Below, in pieces: positions 27,801-34,529 of a stretch of DNA of 64,000 nucleotides (position 1 is the first letter of the stretch; each line of letters begins with the position of its first letter). The notes under the pieces were generated by a model. That model was not told the DNA's origin, searched no databases, and worked only from the letters and a program-made list of their open reading frames with translations. Origin of the DNA: Mesostigma viride (Eukaryota; Streptophyta; Mesostigmatophyceae; Mesostigmatales; Mesostigmataceae); contig RPFO01002017.1 in NCBI GenBank assembly GCA_009746045.1, positions 62,001 to 126,000 of the forward strand, read 5' to 3'. The position numbers and the translations under genes are program-made.

Positions 27801-30800
27801 ACCCCAATTAAACAATGCTCCACGCCTCCAAACGGGCGCACACCCCACATCCCACCCATCAACTAAAATAACAACCACATACCATACATCCGCAACCACA
27901 TGCGCATGCATCCACCACCACAACCACCACTGCCCAACCAACCAACGACCATCACTACCCAACCAACCAACCAACCCACAGCGGCGGCTGAGGTGGCGCT
28001 CATCGACGAGGGCTGCCTGAACGCGGCGGCCGCCATCTGGGCGCTGGCGCTCAACAGCTCCGAGAACAGGGTACGGCAGTCAGCAGGCAGAGAGGGTCGG
28101 ATGGAGGGGGGAAAGCGGAGAGGGGGGGAGGGAGGGGGCATTGTACAGAGTTACCTTGTTATCCCACCCAACCATTAATCATGCGCATGAACCATATTAT
28201 GGGGATGGACCAGGTTCAGTTGGCACAACCTCTGGTCTACAGGTTTCTGACTGGGTAATCCGCAAATTCATGTGCACATGCCGAAGCTATCTTTCCTAAA
28301 CCATGCCAAGCTGGCGCTAGGCGTAGTGTTTTGGATCCCTAACCCACCTCTGCTCGCCTGTCACTATTTTTCTTCAGCTATTACTATATCATTTGAGGCC
28401 AAGGTAGCACAGGGTGCTGTTATAAGGGTTTTCACTCGTTCACAACCCACCCTTTCATGACTGCCTCAGCTTCATCTTCGGCCAACCTCTCAACCAAGTC
28501 AAGCTGGCGCAGGTAAATGTTTAGGGTGTAAGGTGTTAAACCCACCCCTGCCTGCGTGGTACTCGTTCTCCTGACCTATCACCAGGTCAAGCTGGGGCGG
28601 TGACCCTAGTTAGCACCCTAACCGCCACCTCACCAGGTCAAGCTGGGACAAGTGCTAACGAGGGTGCTAACTAGGTCACCGCCCAGTTGTCCGTGCCTCT
28701 CTACGGTGGTGTTCAAAATCACTTCGCGACAAATTATTTTTCGACCCCAAAACAATAATGTTTAGGTTTGCGAGGCTAAACTACTTCAACATGTTATTGC
28801 GACACGGCGCTTTTCTAGTACAATCCAATGAAATCAGTACAAAAAATTACAATGGCATGTGAAGTAGAGTTTGCGACCCAAACTGAAGCCTATTAATAGC
28901 AGTTTGCGAGGTCGATTCGCAAATAATTTGTCGCAAAGTGATTTTGACCACTACGGTAATGTAGACAAACAACTTCACCAAACCATGTCCCCAGATCACG
29001 GTGGCGCGGGGTCTAGGGTGCTAACTAGTTCTTCACCCACTCGTCCATGCCTGTTCATACCATCCCACTACGCATTCCTCCAGGTCAACCTGGCGCAGGG
29101 TGCTAACCAGGGTGCTAACTGATCTATCACCCACCCGTTCATGCCTGCCTAAACTTCCTTGAAAAGTTGCTCCACCGACCACCACCAGGTCGAGCTGTGC
29201 AGGGTTTAGGGTGCTAACTAGTTTGGCACACAACGGTGCATGTCTGTATATACTATCGCACCAACTCCTCCACCAGGTCAAGCTGGCACAGGGCGGTGCG
29301 ATCGAGCCGCTGGTGGATCTTCTGCAGCGCCACCGCACCGAGAACCAGGAGATCAAGGCGCAGGTGGCGGCCGCGCTGTGGGCGATCAGCCACCAGAACG
29401 AGGAGAACAAGATGTGGGTGCTACGAATAGGAACAGAGGGGTGTGATTGATAGGGGTAGTAATGGGCCATTTGCCACCAGAATGAGGAGAACAAGATGCG
29501 GGTGATGCGAATAGGAGCAGAGGGGTGTGATTGATAGGGGTAGTAATGGGCCATCTGCCACCAGAATGAGGAGAACAAGATGTGGGTGATGCGAATAGGA
29601 GCAGAGGGGTGTGATTGATAGGGGTAGTCATCGGCCATCTGCCACCAGAACGAGGAGAACAAGATGTGGGAGATACGAATAGGAACAGAGGGGTGTGATT
29701 GATAGGGGTAGTCATGGGCCATCAGCCACCAGAACGGGGAGAACAAGATATGGGTGGGTGGGTGGGTGGGTGGGTGGGCGGGCAGGCGGGCGGGCGGGCG
29801 GGCGGGCAGGCGGGCGGGCGGGCGGGGGCGGGCGGGCGGGCGGGCGGCGGGCGGGCGGGCGGGCGGGCGGGCGGGCGGGCGGGCGGGCGGGCGGGCGGGC
29901 GGCGGGCGGGCGGGCAGGCGGGCGGGCGGGCGGGCTGGCGGGCGGGCGGGTGGGTGGGTGGGTGGGTGGGTGGGTGGGTGGGTGGGTGGGTGGGTGGGTG
30001 GGTGGTGAAGATAGGACAAGGTTTTAGGTGGTGGAGTAGAAGCAGAGGATTTGGGGGGGTACGAGGACGGTATGGTGGTTAATTGGTGGAGTAATGATGT
30101 CTAGGGGGGAGAGGGATGGGCCATCTGCCGCCAAGACTAGGAAAAGAAGTAGGTGGTGATACGAATAGGGACAGAGGGGTTTGGTCGATAGAAGCAGAAG
30201 TGGGTTAGCAAGTATGGTGGACAATCCCAACCCTCCACCCCTGTTTATTTGTCCTCCGCCGTCCAGAACCCCCTTTTGCAAGCGGGGCGGCAACGCGCCC
30301 GAGTATGGAGTACAAGGAAGCAGTTGTAGCACTCACATCCCTTCTGCCACAACAGCGTGGTCGCCAACGCGGGCGCCATCGAGACTTGGAAGACTTGGAA
30401 GACGCAAAGACTTCTGCAAAAGACGCTGCTAACTATCTCCATCTCTTATTTCCCGTACTTCCACCCCGCTAACCCCTCCCTTGCCAGCGCGATCGCCAAC
30501 GCGGGCGCGATCGATGAGATCGTCGACATGCTGGCGACCGCCACCTGGTCCGGCCGCACCGACGCGGCCGCGTGTGTGTGGAGCCTGTCGTCGGTGGAGG
30601 AGAACAAGGAGGACTTTGTCAAGGGGGGGGCGGTGCGCCTGCTCGTGGAACTGATGAAGAAGGGGTCACCAGAGGGCCGCGTCATGGCCGTGGTGGCCCT
30701 GGGGGAGCTCGCCACGATGCCAGAGGCCAAGGTTGGGGCGGATAGATAAAATGACGTGAAATGTGGACATGTTGGGGGTGGATAGAATTTCTTTATCTTA

Positions 30801-32104
30801 GAAAAACTGGGGGCCGACTAGAATAAATCACCAGGCACAGGTGGGGGCGGATAGTATTTTTTTCTTACGAAAGGTGGGGGTTGGCTAATTTCGTAGAAAA
30901 TGGTTGTGGGGGGTAGGGGGAGAGAATTTGTTTCTTAATTGAGTGGAAGTGGTGTTGACTAAAATTTATGACTATTTGCTAGCTGTAGTTACTCCATAGG
31001 GTATGCTGCTGCTGGATATTGATTGCACAAATTGGGAGTATGGGGGTATGTGGTCCTTAACTTTGAGTATTACACCAGAAAACAATGCCCTATCGTTATT
31101 CACTAGATGAATTCGTGAGAATACGCTACATTACAATCAACCCAGAAAAATATGTGTGGGGTAGCGCTTGCGAATGCCAGTCCCCATGTCCCCTACTTGT
31201 CCCCCGTTTCTCCTCTTCAAATGTCTTCCAACCACTCCCTCCTTCCTCCAGCCCTCCCCTCCCGACACCTTGTCCCTCATTTTCCCCCCTTACTTTTTCC
31301 CACTTCCTTTTTCCCCGAATCCGCGTTCTCCAGCTCCTTTTCTCAAACTTCCTGTTCCCAAGCCCCTGTCCTTTCTCTCGCCGTCCTCCATCTTCCCCAG
31401 GAGTCCGTCACGGCGGAGGGTGGATTGTGATTCTGATTTTGCACACTTAGGATAAGATACACGCCTCCATTCTCTTTCCCTCCTTTATCTTTTGGCTCAC
31501 TTTCTCCCAACTCCCGGTTCTCACCTCCTACCTCTTCTTTCCTTTTTTACTTTTGCTCTGTGCAGGAGTCCATCGCGGCAGAGGGCGGCATCCCCATCAT
31601 CGTCGAGCTGCTGCGCTCGGGCAACGCCGAGTCGCGCTCATCTGCGTGCACGCTTATCGCGGAGCTGGCGCTCAACGAGTCCAACAACGCCGCCATTGCC
31701 AAGAGCGGCGCCATCACCTGGCTGGTGGAGCTGCTGCGCGCCGGCACGCTTGACGTCCGCAGTACGTGGCGCATGGAGCAATCAAAAGGATTTTTATCAT
31801 AAACTCATAAACAATTCACGATAAAGTCGGCGAATGAATGTATTTTCTTGTGAGAGTTGCTGTGGCTGCACGACGCACGTGGCACGGGTCCTGGTGCCTG
31901 TTATCTCCTGATCTCATATGCACCTACTGATCAGCTGATTAAGAAGTACATGCGAGCACTAGCTTGCTCGTGAGAAGTAAGGCATGGGCTGCCGCCCCCT
32001 TCCTCCTCTGCACCCCACACCACGCTATGACCGCTAGCGCCGCGCCCCCTACCCCCCTGCTTCCCACCACACACACACACAGACACACGCACACACACAT
32101 ACAG

Positions 32105-32139
<35 letters not shown>

Positions 32140-33647
32140 ACAGCTCCATCGGAACCATGCGCCTCTGAATGAAACCACGGACGCCTTTTGTTCCCACACC
32201 CACCCACCCCTGTGTAATCCACCCCTTGCCCACCCATCCACCCTCTGTCGAGGCAAGAAAGCACACAGGCACACGCCCACACACATGCACAAGGACACAC
32301 ACACATGCATACACACAAATATGCACACACATGCACGCAGCCTAACACCCGGACATCTAATTTTAATCACCCCATTCTTATATAGACCGTGTCGTTATAT
32401 AGACCGTTTCTTATATAGACCGTGTACGCCTCTGCTCCTGGACCACATCCACCACTCACCTCCCCACCCGCAGCCGAGGCTGCCGGCGCGCTGCGCAACC
32501 TGGCCTACGGCAGCGCCACCAACTGCGTGGCCATCGTGCGGGCGGGCGCGCTCCAGTGGCTGCTGGATCTTGCGGAGCTGGACAGCGCGCCGACCGAGGC
32601 GCACGTCAACGCGGTGGGGGCGCTCGAGTACCTCAGTGTCCCGGAGGACACGCACATGAAGGTGATTATTAGATATGGATTAAGTTATGTTCATTATGTA
32701 ATGTAGGCATAACGGTAGCGCAGCGTCCCCGATGACACGCACATGAGGGCTGGCAAAAAATTCCCACACATACATGAAGGTGACTAATAGATATGGCACT
32801 AGCCAGGGCTCACTTCAGTATATGGGATGCCGTGCAGTGTTCATTTTGGGGGTCCCTGGGGGTCCCGCTCACGAAGTGTTTGACTCGGTTTTGATGTTGT
32901 TGAGAGCTTATTTTTTATTGCTTTTTCCCTGATTGCTTTCTCCCTGTCAATTTGAGCCAATTTTGTGTTGTATACCACGCACCCCGCTCGGCATCACATT
33001 AGCACATGAATGCGTGCATTTTTATGACAACGTGAGTTATGTCACGTACCATGCCCCAAACAATATATATATCAACCAATGTGACGTACGCTGGCAGATG
33101 ATGCGTGCCGGCTGCAAGGAGAAGCTGCTGGACATCCTCAAGGGCGGTGGCGACAAGGAGGTGCGCGCCCACGCGAAGCAGGCGCTGCTCAACCTGGGCT
33201 GGGAGGACGACGGCAGGTGAGTGGACGGAACTCTGTCGAAACTGGGGAAGTGGTAGAGGGGGGTGGGGGAGCTACGAGGTTGTTGCTAGTGTGCTGGTGT
33301 CATGAGGTGATGTCATCAACGCCTGGTCTTTTAGAATGCTTGCTCAATCTGCCATGTTGGTTTTGACTTGATGGTGACCTGCTGTTGATTCCCACCTGCC
33401 ATGTCCTGCTGCCATGTTCTAAGTGAGGGACTTTTCCGCTGGACTTGGCACGTTTGTTTCCTCACCCTTGTTGTCATGCCCTCCGTGTCCTCCTGTTATG
33501 TGGCAAGGGCTAAGTGCATTACCAGGGCTGGAAATGGCATGCTGATTCCCGGATGCACACATGGCCCCATGTGTACCTGCTCCCTGCCTTGTGTCTGTGT
33601 GCCTTGATCATCTCCACAGTGGCAACGACAACTGCGTGATCATGTAA
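4398..33647 (+). CDS. Pseudokinase-RING-armadillo giant protein with CaaX end, 25 exons, 2,433 aa
   Basis: Exons: 4398-4554, 5538-5702, 6886-7085, 7864-8184, 8895-9480, 10379-10566, 11519-11673, 12301-12781, 13760-14417, 17093-17242, 17793-18029, 18640-19001, 19819-20280, 20686-21069, 21739-22701, 24124-24423, 25960-26109, 26784-27165, 27982-28070, 29277-29413, 30488-30731, 31566-31761, 32474-32661, 33098-33216, 33620-33647. They sum to 7,302 nt, all phases match and no in-frame stop occurs. All introns are GT-AG except intron 17 (GC-AG). Domains in order are a degenerate RLK/Pelle-type kinase (about 20-295), a RING finger (311-348), armadillo repeats (about 435-2,420) and CVIM at the end. 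By analogy with plant RING/U-box-armadillo proteins it may be a membrane-anchored ubiquitin ligase scaffold; that role is inference. I know no named gene with this order. Introns make up 75% of the locus. Start chosen because the kinase glycine loop follows at residue 25 and the ATG lies in AAACCATGTCG. Confidence 0.9.
4555..5537 (+). other. Intron 1 of the armadillo gene
   Basis: 983 bp from GTAAGC to CCACCAG. No gene, transposon or clear repeat recognised. The 3' part becomes C-rich before the acceptor. Confidence 0.7.
5853..6210. repeat. 46-bp minisatellite in intron 2, about 7.8 copies
   Basis: Consensus begins GCTCTATGGGGATAGCTTCT and continues GGTGGTGGTAGCTCCTGGGG ATGATG. Copies are nearly identical; one carries AAGTGG in place of TGGTGG and one CCCGGGG. 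The array lies entirely inside intron 2. Confidence 0.9.
6794..6826. repeat. 33-base C homopolymer in front of exon 3
   Basis: A mono-C tract followed by C/T-rich sequence runs up to the exon-3 acceptor at 6885. Another C run (about 8867-8883) precedes exon 5. They appear to serve as polypyrimidine tracts. Confidence 0.85.
7155..7190 (+). repeat. Echo of the exon-3 end in intron 3
   Basis: GACCGACAAGCTGGAG, which closes exon 3 just before its donor (about 7062-7077), reappears about 105 bp downstream at about 7168-7183. The copy lacks the donor. Confidence 0.75.
8250..8480 (+). repeat. Three echoes of the exon-4 end in intron 4
   Basis: The exon-4 end (8155-8184, GTGGAGGCACGGCCCAGCAT then CTCGCAG and GTGGGT) recurs at about 8253-8290, 8355-8392 and 8452-8478, each about 100 bp after the previous one. 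The second copy keeps CGGCCCAGCATCTCGCAG exactly. All are followed by GTGG-type donor remnants. They are out of the gene's frame and are probably unused. Confidence 0.85.
8982..9095 (+). other. RING finger (exon 5) of the armadillo gene
   Basis: The spacing is C-x2-C-x10-C-x-H-x3-C-x2-C-x10-C-x2-C (C311 to C348), a complete C3HC4 RING with all eight zinc ligands. It follows directly after the kinase C-terminal helix (VVERLELLL). RING domains of this form recruit ubiquitin-conjugating enzymes. A low-complexity Gly/Ala/Glu linker of about 80 residues follows before the first armadillo-like helices. Confidence 0.88.
9469..9520 (+). repeat. Echo of the exon-5 end in intron 5
   Basis: ATCTGCGATGCGG at the exon-5 donor (about 9468-9480) is followed 31 bp later by ATCTGCGACGCGAGTGGG. 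The second copy keeps the sequence but not a consensus donor. Confidence 0.6.
9481..10378 (+). other. Intron 5 of the armadillo gene
   Basis: 898 bp. Apart from the exon-edge echo near 9500, the 3' part (about 10180-10376) is a run of C/T-rich repeats of the form CCTCCCATCCCCTCCCA before the acceptor CCCCAG. No gene recognised. Confidence 0.7.
11121..11500. repeat. 9-bp minisatellite (CCCTATCGA) in intron 6
   Basis: About 40 tandem 9-bp units, mostly GACCCTATC with variants GACCCTATG and GCCCCTGTC at the ends. Because the unit is a multiple of three and lacks stops, it reads open in several frames on both strands (Pro-Ile-Asp repeats on plus). It ends about 20 bp before the exon-7 acceptor and is intronic, not coding. 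Confidence 0.9.
11773..12066. repeat. 90-100-bp tandem repeat in intron 7
   Basis: Three to four copies start GCTTGAAGGGAAGTGATGTA and include ACAGTATCGACTATGATATC and TATGGGGAAACGATACTAGA. The copy at about 11841-11940 has an extra ATATGATATC. Confidence 0.85.
12753..13015 (+). repeat. Exon-8 end with two echoes in intron 8
   Basis: The exon-8 edge ATGGCGTCCTCGCAGGCCGT (ends at 12781, donor GTACGTGGAA) returns at about 12887-12925 as ATGGCGTCCTCGCAGGCCGC with GTCCGTGGAA. It returns once more at about 12985-13012 in weaker form (GGGCAGGCTGTGCTGGTAGC). Confidence 0.8.
13016..13759 (+). other. Rest of intron 8
   Basis: No gene recognised. It contains a short run of GAACGAGCGAATGAGCGAGC-type tetranucleotide repeats (about 13194-13240), then a C/T-rich stretch up to the exon-9 acceptor at 13759. 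Confidence 0.6.
14961..16900. repeat. 25-bp minisatellite in intron 9, about 77.6 near-identical copies
   Basis: Unit: CCCTATCCACCCCATTGATG plus GTGAT. By eye every copy is identical except the first (ACCCATCC) and the truncated last (stops after CCACCCCAT, then GGCCAATGG). It is 1.94 kb of the 2.68-kb intron 9. Such uniformity implies recent expansion or ongoing homogenisation, and copy number in the assembly may not be exact. Confidence 0.97.
16901..17092 (+). other. Distal part of intron 9
   Basis: After the minisatellite comes an A/T-rich stretch of TTATTA-like repeats. GACCTAATGTGATTG is partly duplicated at about 17033. The exon-10 acceptor TGGCCCCAG follows. Confidence 0.6.
17525..17728. 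repeat. Pentanucleotide arrays in intron 10
   Basis: TCGTC units give way to about 19 TCGCC units, return to TCGTC and then change to CATCC/AATCC units. The sharp internal switches suggest repeated local expansion of variants. Confidence 0.9.
18029..18120 (+). repeat. Echo of the exon-11 end in intron 11
   Basis: The exon-11 edge GATGGCGACAAAGGTGGGTG reappears at about 18100 as CATGGCGATGAAGGTGAGGG, about 85 bp downstream. It keeps a good donor-like AGGTGAGG. Confidence 0.55.
18419..18502. repeat. 12-bp repeat (GTAGCATGCCAG) in intron 11
   Basis: About six imperfect copies of AGCATGCCAGGT. SphI-like GCATGC palindromes recur every 12 bp or so. Confidence 0.8.
19002..19818 (+). other. Intron 12, with a short telomere-like stretch
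   Basis: No gene recognised. About 19533-19556 reads CCCTAAACCCTAAACCTTAA then ACCC, that is three to four copies of the plant/algal telomere repeat on the C-rich strand. A C/T-rich tract leads to the exon-13 acceptor. Confidence 0.7.
21055..21242 (+). repeat. Exon-14 end with two echoes in intron 14
   Basis: GTCATCCACAAGGTGAGGCT at the real junction (21069/21070) returns as GTCATCCACACGGTGGGGCT at about 21166 and as GTCATCTACAGGGCGCGAG at about 21226. Confidence 0.8.
22688..23352 (+). repeat. Exon-15 end repeated about nine times in intron 15
   Basis: The donor edge GGCCAACCGG|GTACGTGTGTTAGTAGATA is followed by about nine units 70-73 bp apart, each reading TCAACCGGGCATGCATGCTA then GTAAATAGGGTATAGCTAGT, ending in a run of G. 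The homologous donor position carries GCATG in the echoes, so they are dead splice sites. Copies differ by a few percent. Confidence 0.85.
23690..24123 (+). repeat. Four upstream echoes of the exon-16 acceptor
   Basis: The true acceptor TGTGACAG with ACGCTGGTGTCTGAGAGG (24117 on) is preceded by TGACAGACGCTGGTGCTGGA at 23775, TGACAGACGCTGGTGGTAAA at 23902 and TGATGGACGCTGGTATCGGA at 23998. A weaker copy is at 23692. Spacing is about 95-128 bp. These echo the 5' edge of an exon instead of the 3' edge. Confidence 0.85.
24402..24620 (+). repeat. Exon-16 end with two echoes in intron 16
   Basis: CAGGCGATCGAGCCGCTGCT then CGAGGTGAGT at the real junction is copied at about 24488 (CAGGCGTTCGAGCCGCTGCT then GGAGGTGAGG) and at about 24589 (CAGGTGATCAAGCCGCTGCG then GAAGGTGAAG). 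The first echo retains an excellent donor and could compete. Confidence 0.85.
25044..25400. repeat. Degenerate GCCCGTGG/GCTAGTTGCCC repeats in intron 16
   Basis: Irregular reiteration of short words such as GTGGCCCGGTGCCCGTG and TGGCTAGTGGCCCG. No open frame or transposon end recognised. It is followed at 25550-25640 by a direct repeat TTTTTCAGCCACGATT (two copies). Confidence 0.6.
25688..25726 (+). repeat. Upstream echo of the exon-17 acceptor
   Basis: CTGCCAGGTGATCATGAACA at about 25695 copies the true exon-17 start CTGCCAGGTGATGATGAACG (25954), 259 bp upstream of it. Confidence 0.75.
26110..26115 (+). other. GC-type splice donor of intron 17
   Basis: Exon 17 ends AACGACAAG followed by GCAAGT. 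Frame and armadillo spacing require this as the donor (next exon starts GCGCGCGTGAACGCG). It is the only GC-AG intron of the 24. Confidence 0.8.
26178..26310 (+). repeat. Echoes of the exon-17 end, including its GC donor
   Basis: A 77-bp copy of the last 72 bases of exon 17 plus GCAAG begins at 26178, 140 bp downstream. It differs at five positions and is followed by GCAAGG. A third, short copy GGCAATGACAAGGCAAGG lies at about 26289. It is the best preserved exon echo in the window. Confidence 0.9.
27166..27981 (+). other. Intron 18
   Basis: 816 bp. No gene or element recognised. Two G-rich stretches (about 27340-27420) and CCAACCAACCAACCCACAG-type CCAA repeats occur just before the exon-19 acceptor. 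Confidence 0.6.
28395..29276 (+). repeat. Echoes of the exon-20 acceptor in intron 19
   Basis: The true edge CACCAGGTCAAGCTGGCACA (29272 on) is preceded by similar text at about 28399, 28492, 28584, 28632, 29080 and 29187. Examples are CACCAGGTCAAGCTGGGGCG and CCAGGTCAACCTGGCGCAGG. Most are followed by GGGTGCTAACTAG-like intron sequence. Spacing is 50-110 bp where not interrupted by the foldback element at 28704. Confidence 0.8.
28704..28956. mobile_element. MITE-like foldback element in intron 19
   Basis: The ends form an imperfect terminal inverted repeat: the left end contains TCAAAATCACTTCGCGACAA and the right end, reverse complemented, TCAAAATCACTTTGCGACAA. Pairing continues inward through ATTATTT and GTTTGCGA..CT motifs for most of the 253 bp. 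Both ends abut TA (28702-28703 and 28957-28958), the target of Tc1/mariner-type transposons. There is no coding capacity. It is inserted within the array of exon-20 echoes. Confidence 0.7.
29387..29752 (+). repeat. Exon-20 end in five tandem copies
   Basis: The exon-20 edge CACCAGAACGAGGAGAACAA then GAT and GTGGGTG is repeated four more times at 81-82-bp spacing with the following intron text (ATAGGAACAGAGGGGTGTGA). Copies keep GAGAACAAGAT with GTGGG, GCGGG or ATGGG at the donor. A worn sixth copy is near 30118-30175. Confidence 0.9.
29749..30004. repeat. GGGT/GGGC tetranucleotide microsatellite
   Basis: A run of GGGT changes to GGGC with a few slips and back to GGGT, about 255 bp. It begins inside the last copy of the exon-20 donor, where GTGGGTG provides the seed. 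It is open in all plus frames (Gly/Val/Trp or Gly/Arg/Ala) but is intronic. Confidence 0.95.
30340..30390 (+). repeat. Upstream echo of the exon-21 acceptor
   Basis: ACAACAGCGTGGTCGCCAAC then GCGGGCGCCATCGA (about 30347-30380) copies the true start TTGCCAGCGCGATCGCCAAC then GCGGGCGCGATCGA (30481 on). Confidence 0.8.
30720..30895 (+). repeat. Exon-21 donor echoes in intron 21
   Basis: AAGGTTGGGGCGGATAG at the junction is followed at about 30771, 30806, 30839 and 30871 by GTTGGGGGTGGATAG, ACTGGGGGCCGACTAG, AGGTGGGGGCGGATAG and AAGGTGGGGGTTGGCTA. Unit length is about 35 bp. Confidence 0.7.
31389..31424 (+). repeat. Upstream echo of the exon-22 acceptor
   Basis: CCAGGAGTCCGTCACGGCGG then AGGGTGGA at about 31398 mirrors the true start GCAGGAGTCCATCGCGGCAG then AGGGCGGC (31563 on), 165 bp upstream. 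Confidence 0.8.
32075..32138. repeat. CA microsatellite in intron 22
   Basis: About 30 imperfect CA units; a second CA-rich patch lies near 32255-32335. Confidence 0.9.
32722..32802 (+). repeat. Two echoes of the exon-23 end in intron 23
   Basis: The real edge GTCCCGGAGGACACGCACAT then GAAGGTGATTATTAGATATG recurs as GTCCCCGATGACACGCACAT then GAGGGCTGG (about 32728). It recurs again as CACATACATGAAGGTGACTA then ATAGATATGG (about 32766). Confidence 0.8.
33633..33647 (+). other. C-terminal CaaX box CVIM and stop
   Basis: The 28-bp last exon (33620-33647) completes a Ser codon and reads GNDNCVIM then TAA. Cys-Val-Ile-Met is a textbook farnesylation motif (Met at the last position favours farnesyltransferase). 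No basic cluster precedes it. The exon is well bounded (CTCCACAG acceptor, phase matches exon 24), which argues for a membrane-anchored product. Only experiment can show that the Cys is modified. Confidence 0.8.
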
Positions 33648-33921
33648 ACAAGGGAGGCCACGGTGATCACGGCGAGACCTGCTTCTAAGACCTGTGTTGG
33701 TCCCAACTGCAGCAGAAGCCCACTGTACCCATCGTACCATGGCATGCTCGGCACGGGCTTCTCCAGCACATGTCAAAGTATTGACCCCATTGATCAGATA
33801 CAATTCCATTGGTGGGATGTAGATTGTCCAGTAATGCCCACGCAAATCGAGCCACCCCCTTCGTGCCTCGCGTCATGTAAGGAGCGTGGAGGAACGGATG
33901 TGATGTTACAGGCAGCTTCAG

Positions 33922-33927
33922 AATAAA
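33922..33927 (+). terminator. AATAAA polyadenylation-type signal
   Basis: AATAAA lies 275 bp after the TAA stop of the armadillo gene (33645-33647), with no other gene between. It is a plausible 3' end signal, but green algae often use TGTAA instead, so the site is tentative. Confidence 0.4.
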
Positions 33928-33929
33928 GG

Positions 33930-34411
33930 CTTCGAAGCCCTATAGGCTTTTAGGTCAGTAGCCATACATTCCCTTTGCGGGGATGAATCCTGGCCCTTTC
34001 ACGATCGACGAGATCCGGCAATTTCTGTGGGCAACAGGGCCCCTGTCGATGAAGAGGAATAGACGAGTGGGAAAATCCAAGGTCATGATCATGGAGCAGG
34101 GAATAGCGAGCCACGTTATTGATTATCTACATGTAGGGGTCGCGCAGAACAGCGCAATGCACGCATAGTGTATGCATAAACATGTTATGGCGGTCATGAA
34201 GTAGTGAGGCATATATTATTCAAGATCTTTGGCCCGCACTGGTTGATATATGGCACCTGACGCTTTGTGGAGCAAGCCACGAAGCGTCCCTACCATGCTT
34301 ATGAATCTATATGCACTTGACATATCAATAAATATGGGCCATGCTACGTACATCACACAAGTTGAGTGACTTATGCACCCTGATGAGCCACGACCCACGA
34401 GATAGCCATAC
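33930..34411. other. Intergenic, no feature recognised
   Basis: No exon, transposon end or repeat could be identified between the armadillo gene and the first LINE-tail repeat. Confidence 0.6.
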
Positions 34412-34525
34412 AAGTAAGTACGTGCGTGTCATGCGCATGGGCATGCCACAGAGTACCATGATAATCTCAATAGAAAATAATTGCACCAAAAATTACAAAT
34501 ATCATCTGCAGCATGCAGAAATTAA
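34412..34525 (-). repeat. LINE 3'-tail unit left of the piggyBac-like element
   Basis: AAGTAAGTACGTGCGTGTCA then TGCGCATGGGCATGCCACAG matches units at 37515-37625 and 37690-37805 that follow the end of a minus-strand LINE. The TTAA-flanked element at 34530-37505 has inserted between two such units. Confidence 0.7.
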
Positions 34526-34529
34526 TTAA

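Larger units (their letters stand above)
9360..33216 (+). other. Armadillo repeat array (exons 5-24)
   Basis: About 2,000 residues show the armadillo pattern over and over, for example AGAIPALVEILRGGTPEGKV (exon 7), NAAGALWNIT (exon 15) and AAGVLRNLA (exon 16). At roughly 42 residues per unit this is about 45 repeats, forming a long solenoid for protein binding. Two insertions interrupt it: an acidic stretch in exon 9 (about 14150-14235, runs of Glu with Asp and Ser) and a Gly/Asp-rich loop in exon 15 (about 22165-22280). Exon borders fall at varied places in the repeat, so exons are not simple one-repeat modules. Confidence 0.85.

Noticed and set aside
29033-30027. Minus-strand 328-codon and plus-strand Gly-rich frames
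   Set aside because: They arise from the GGGT/GGGC microsatellite and the 81-bp exon echoes in intron 20.
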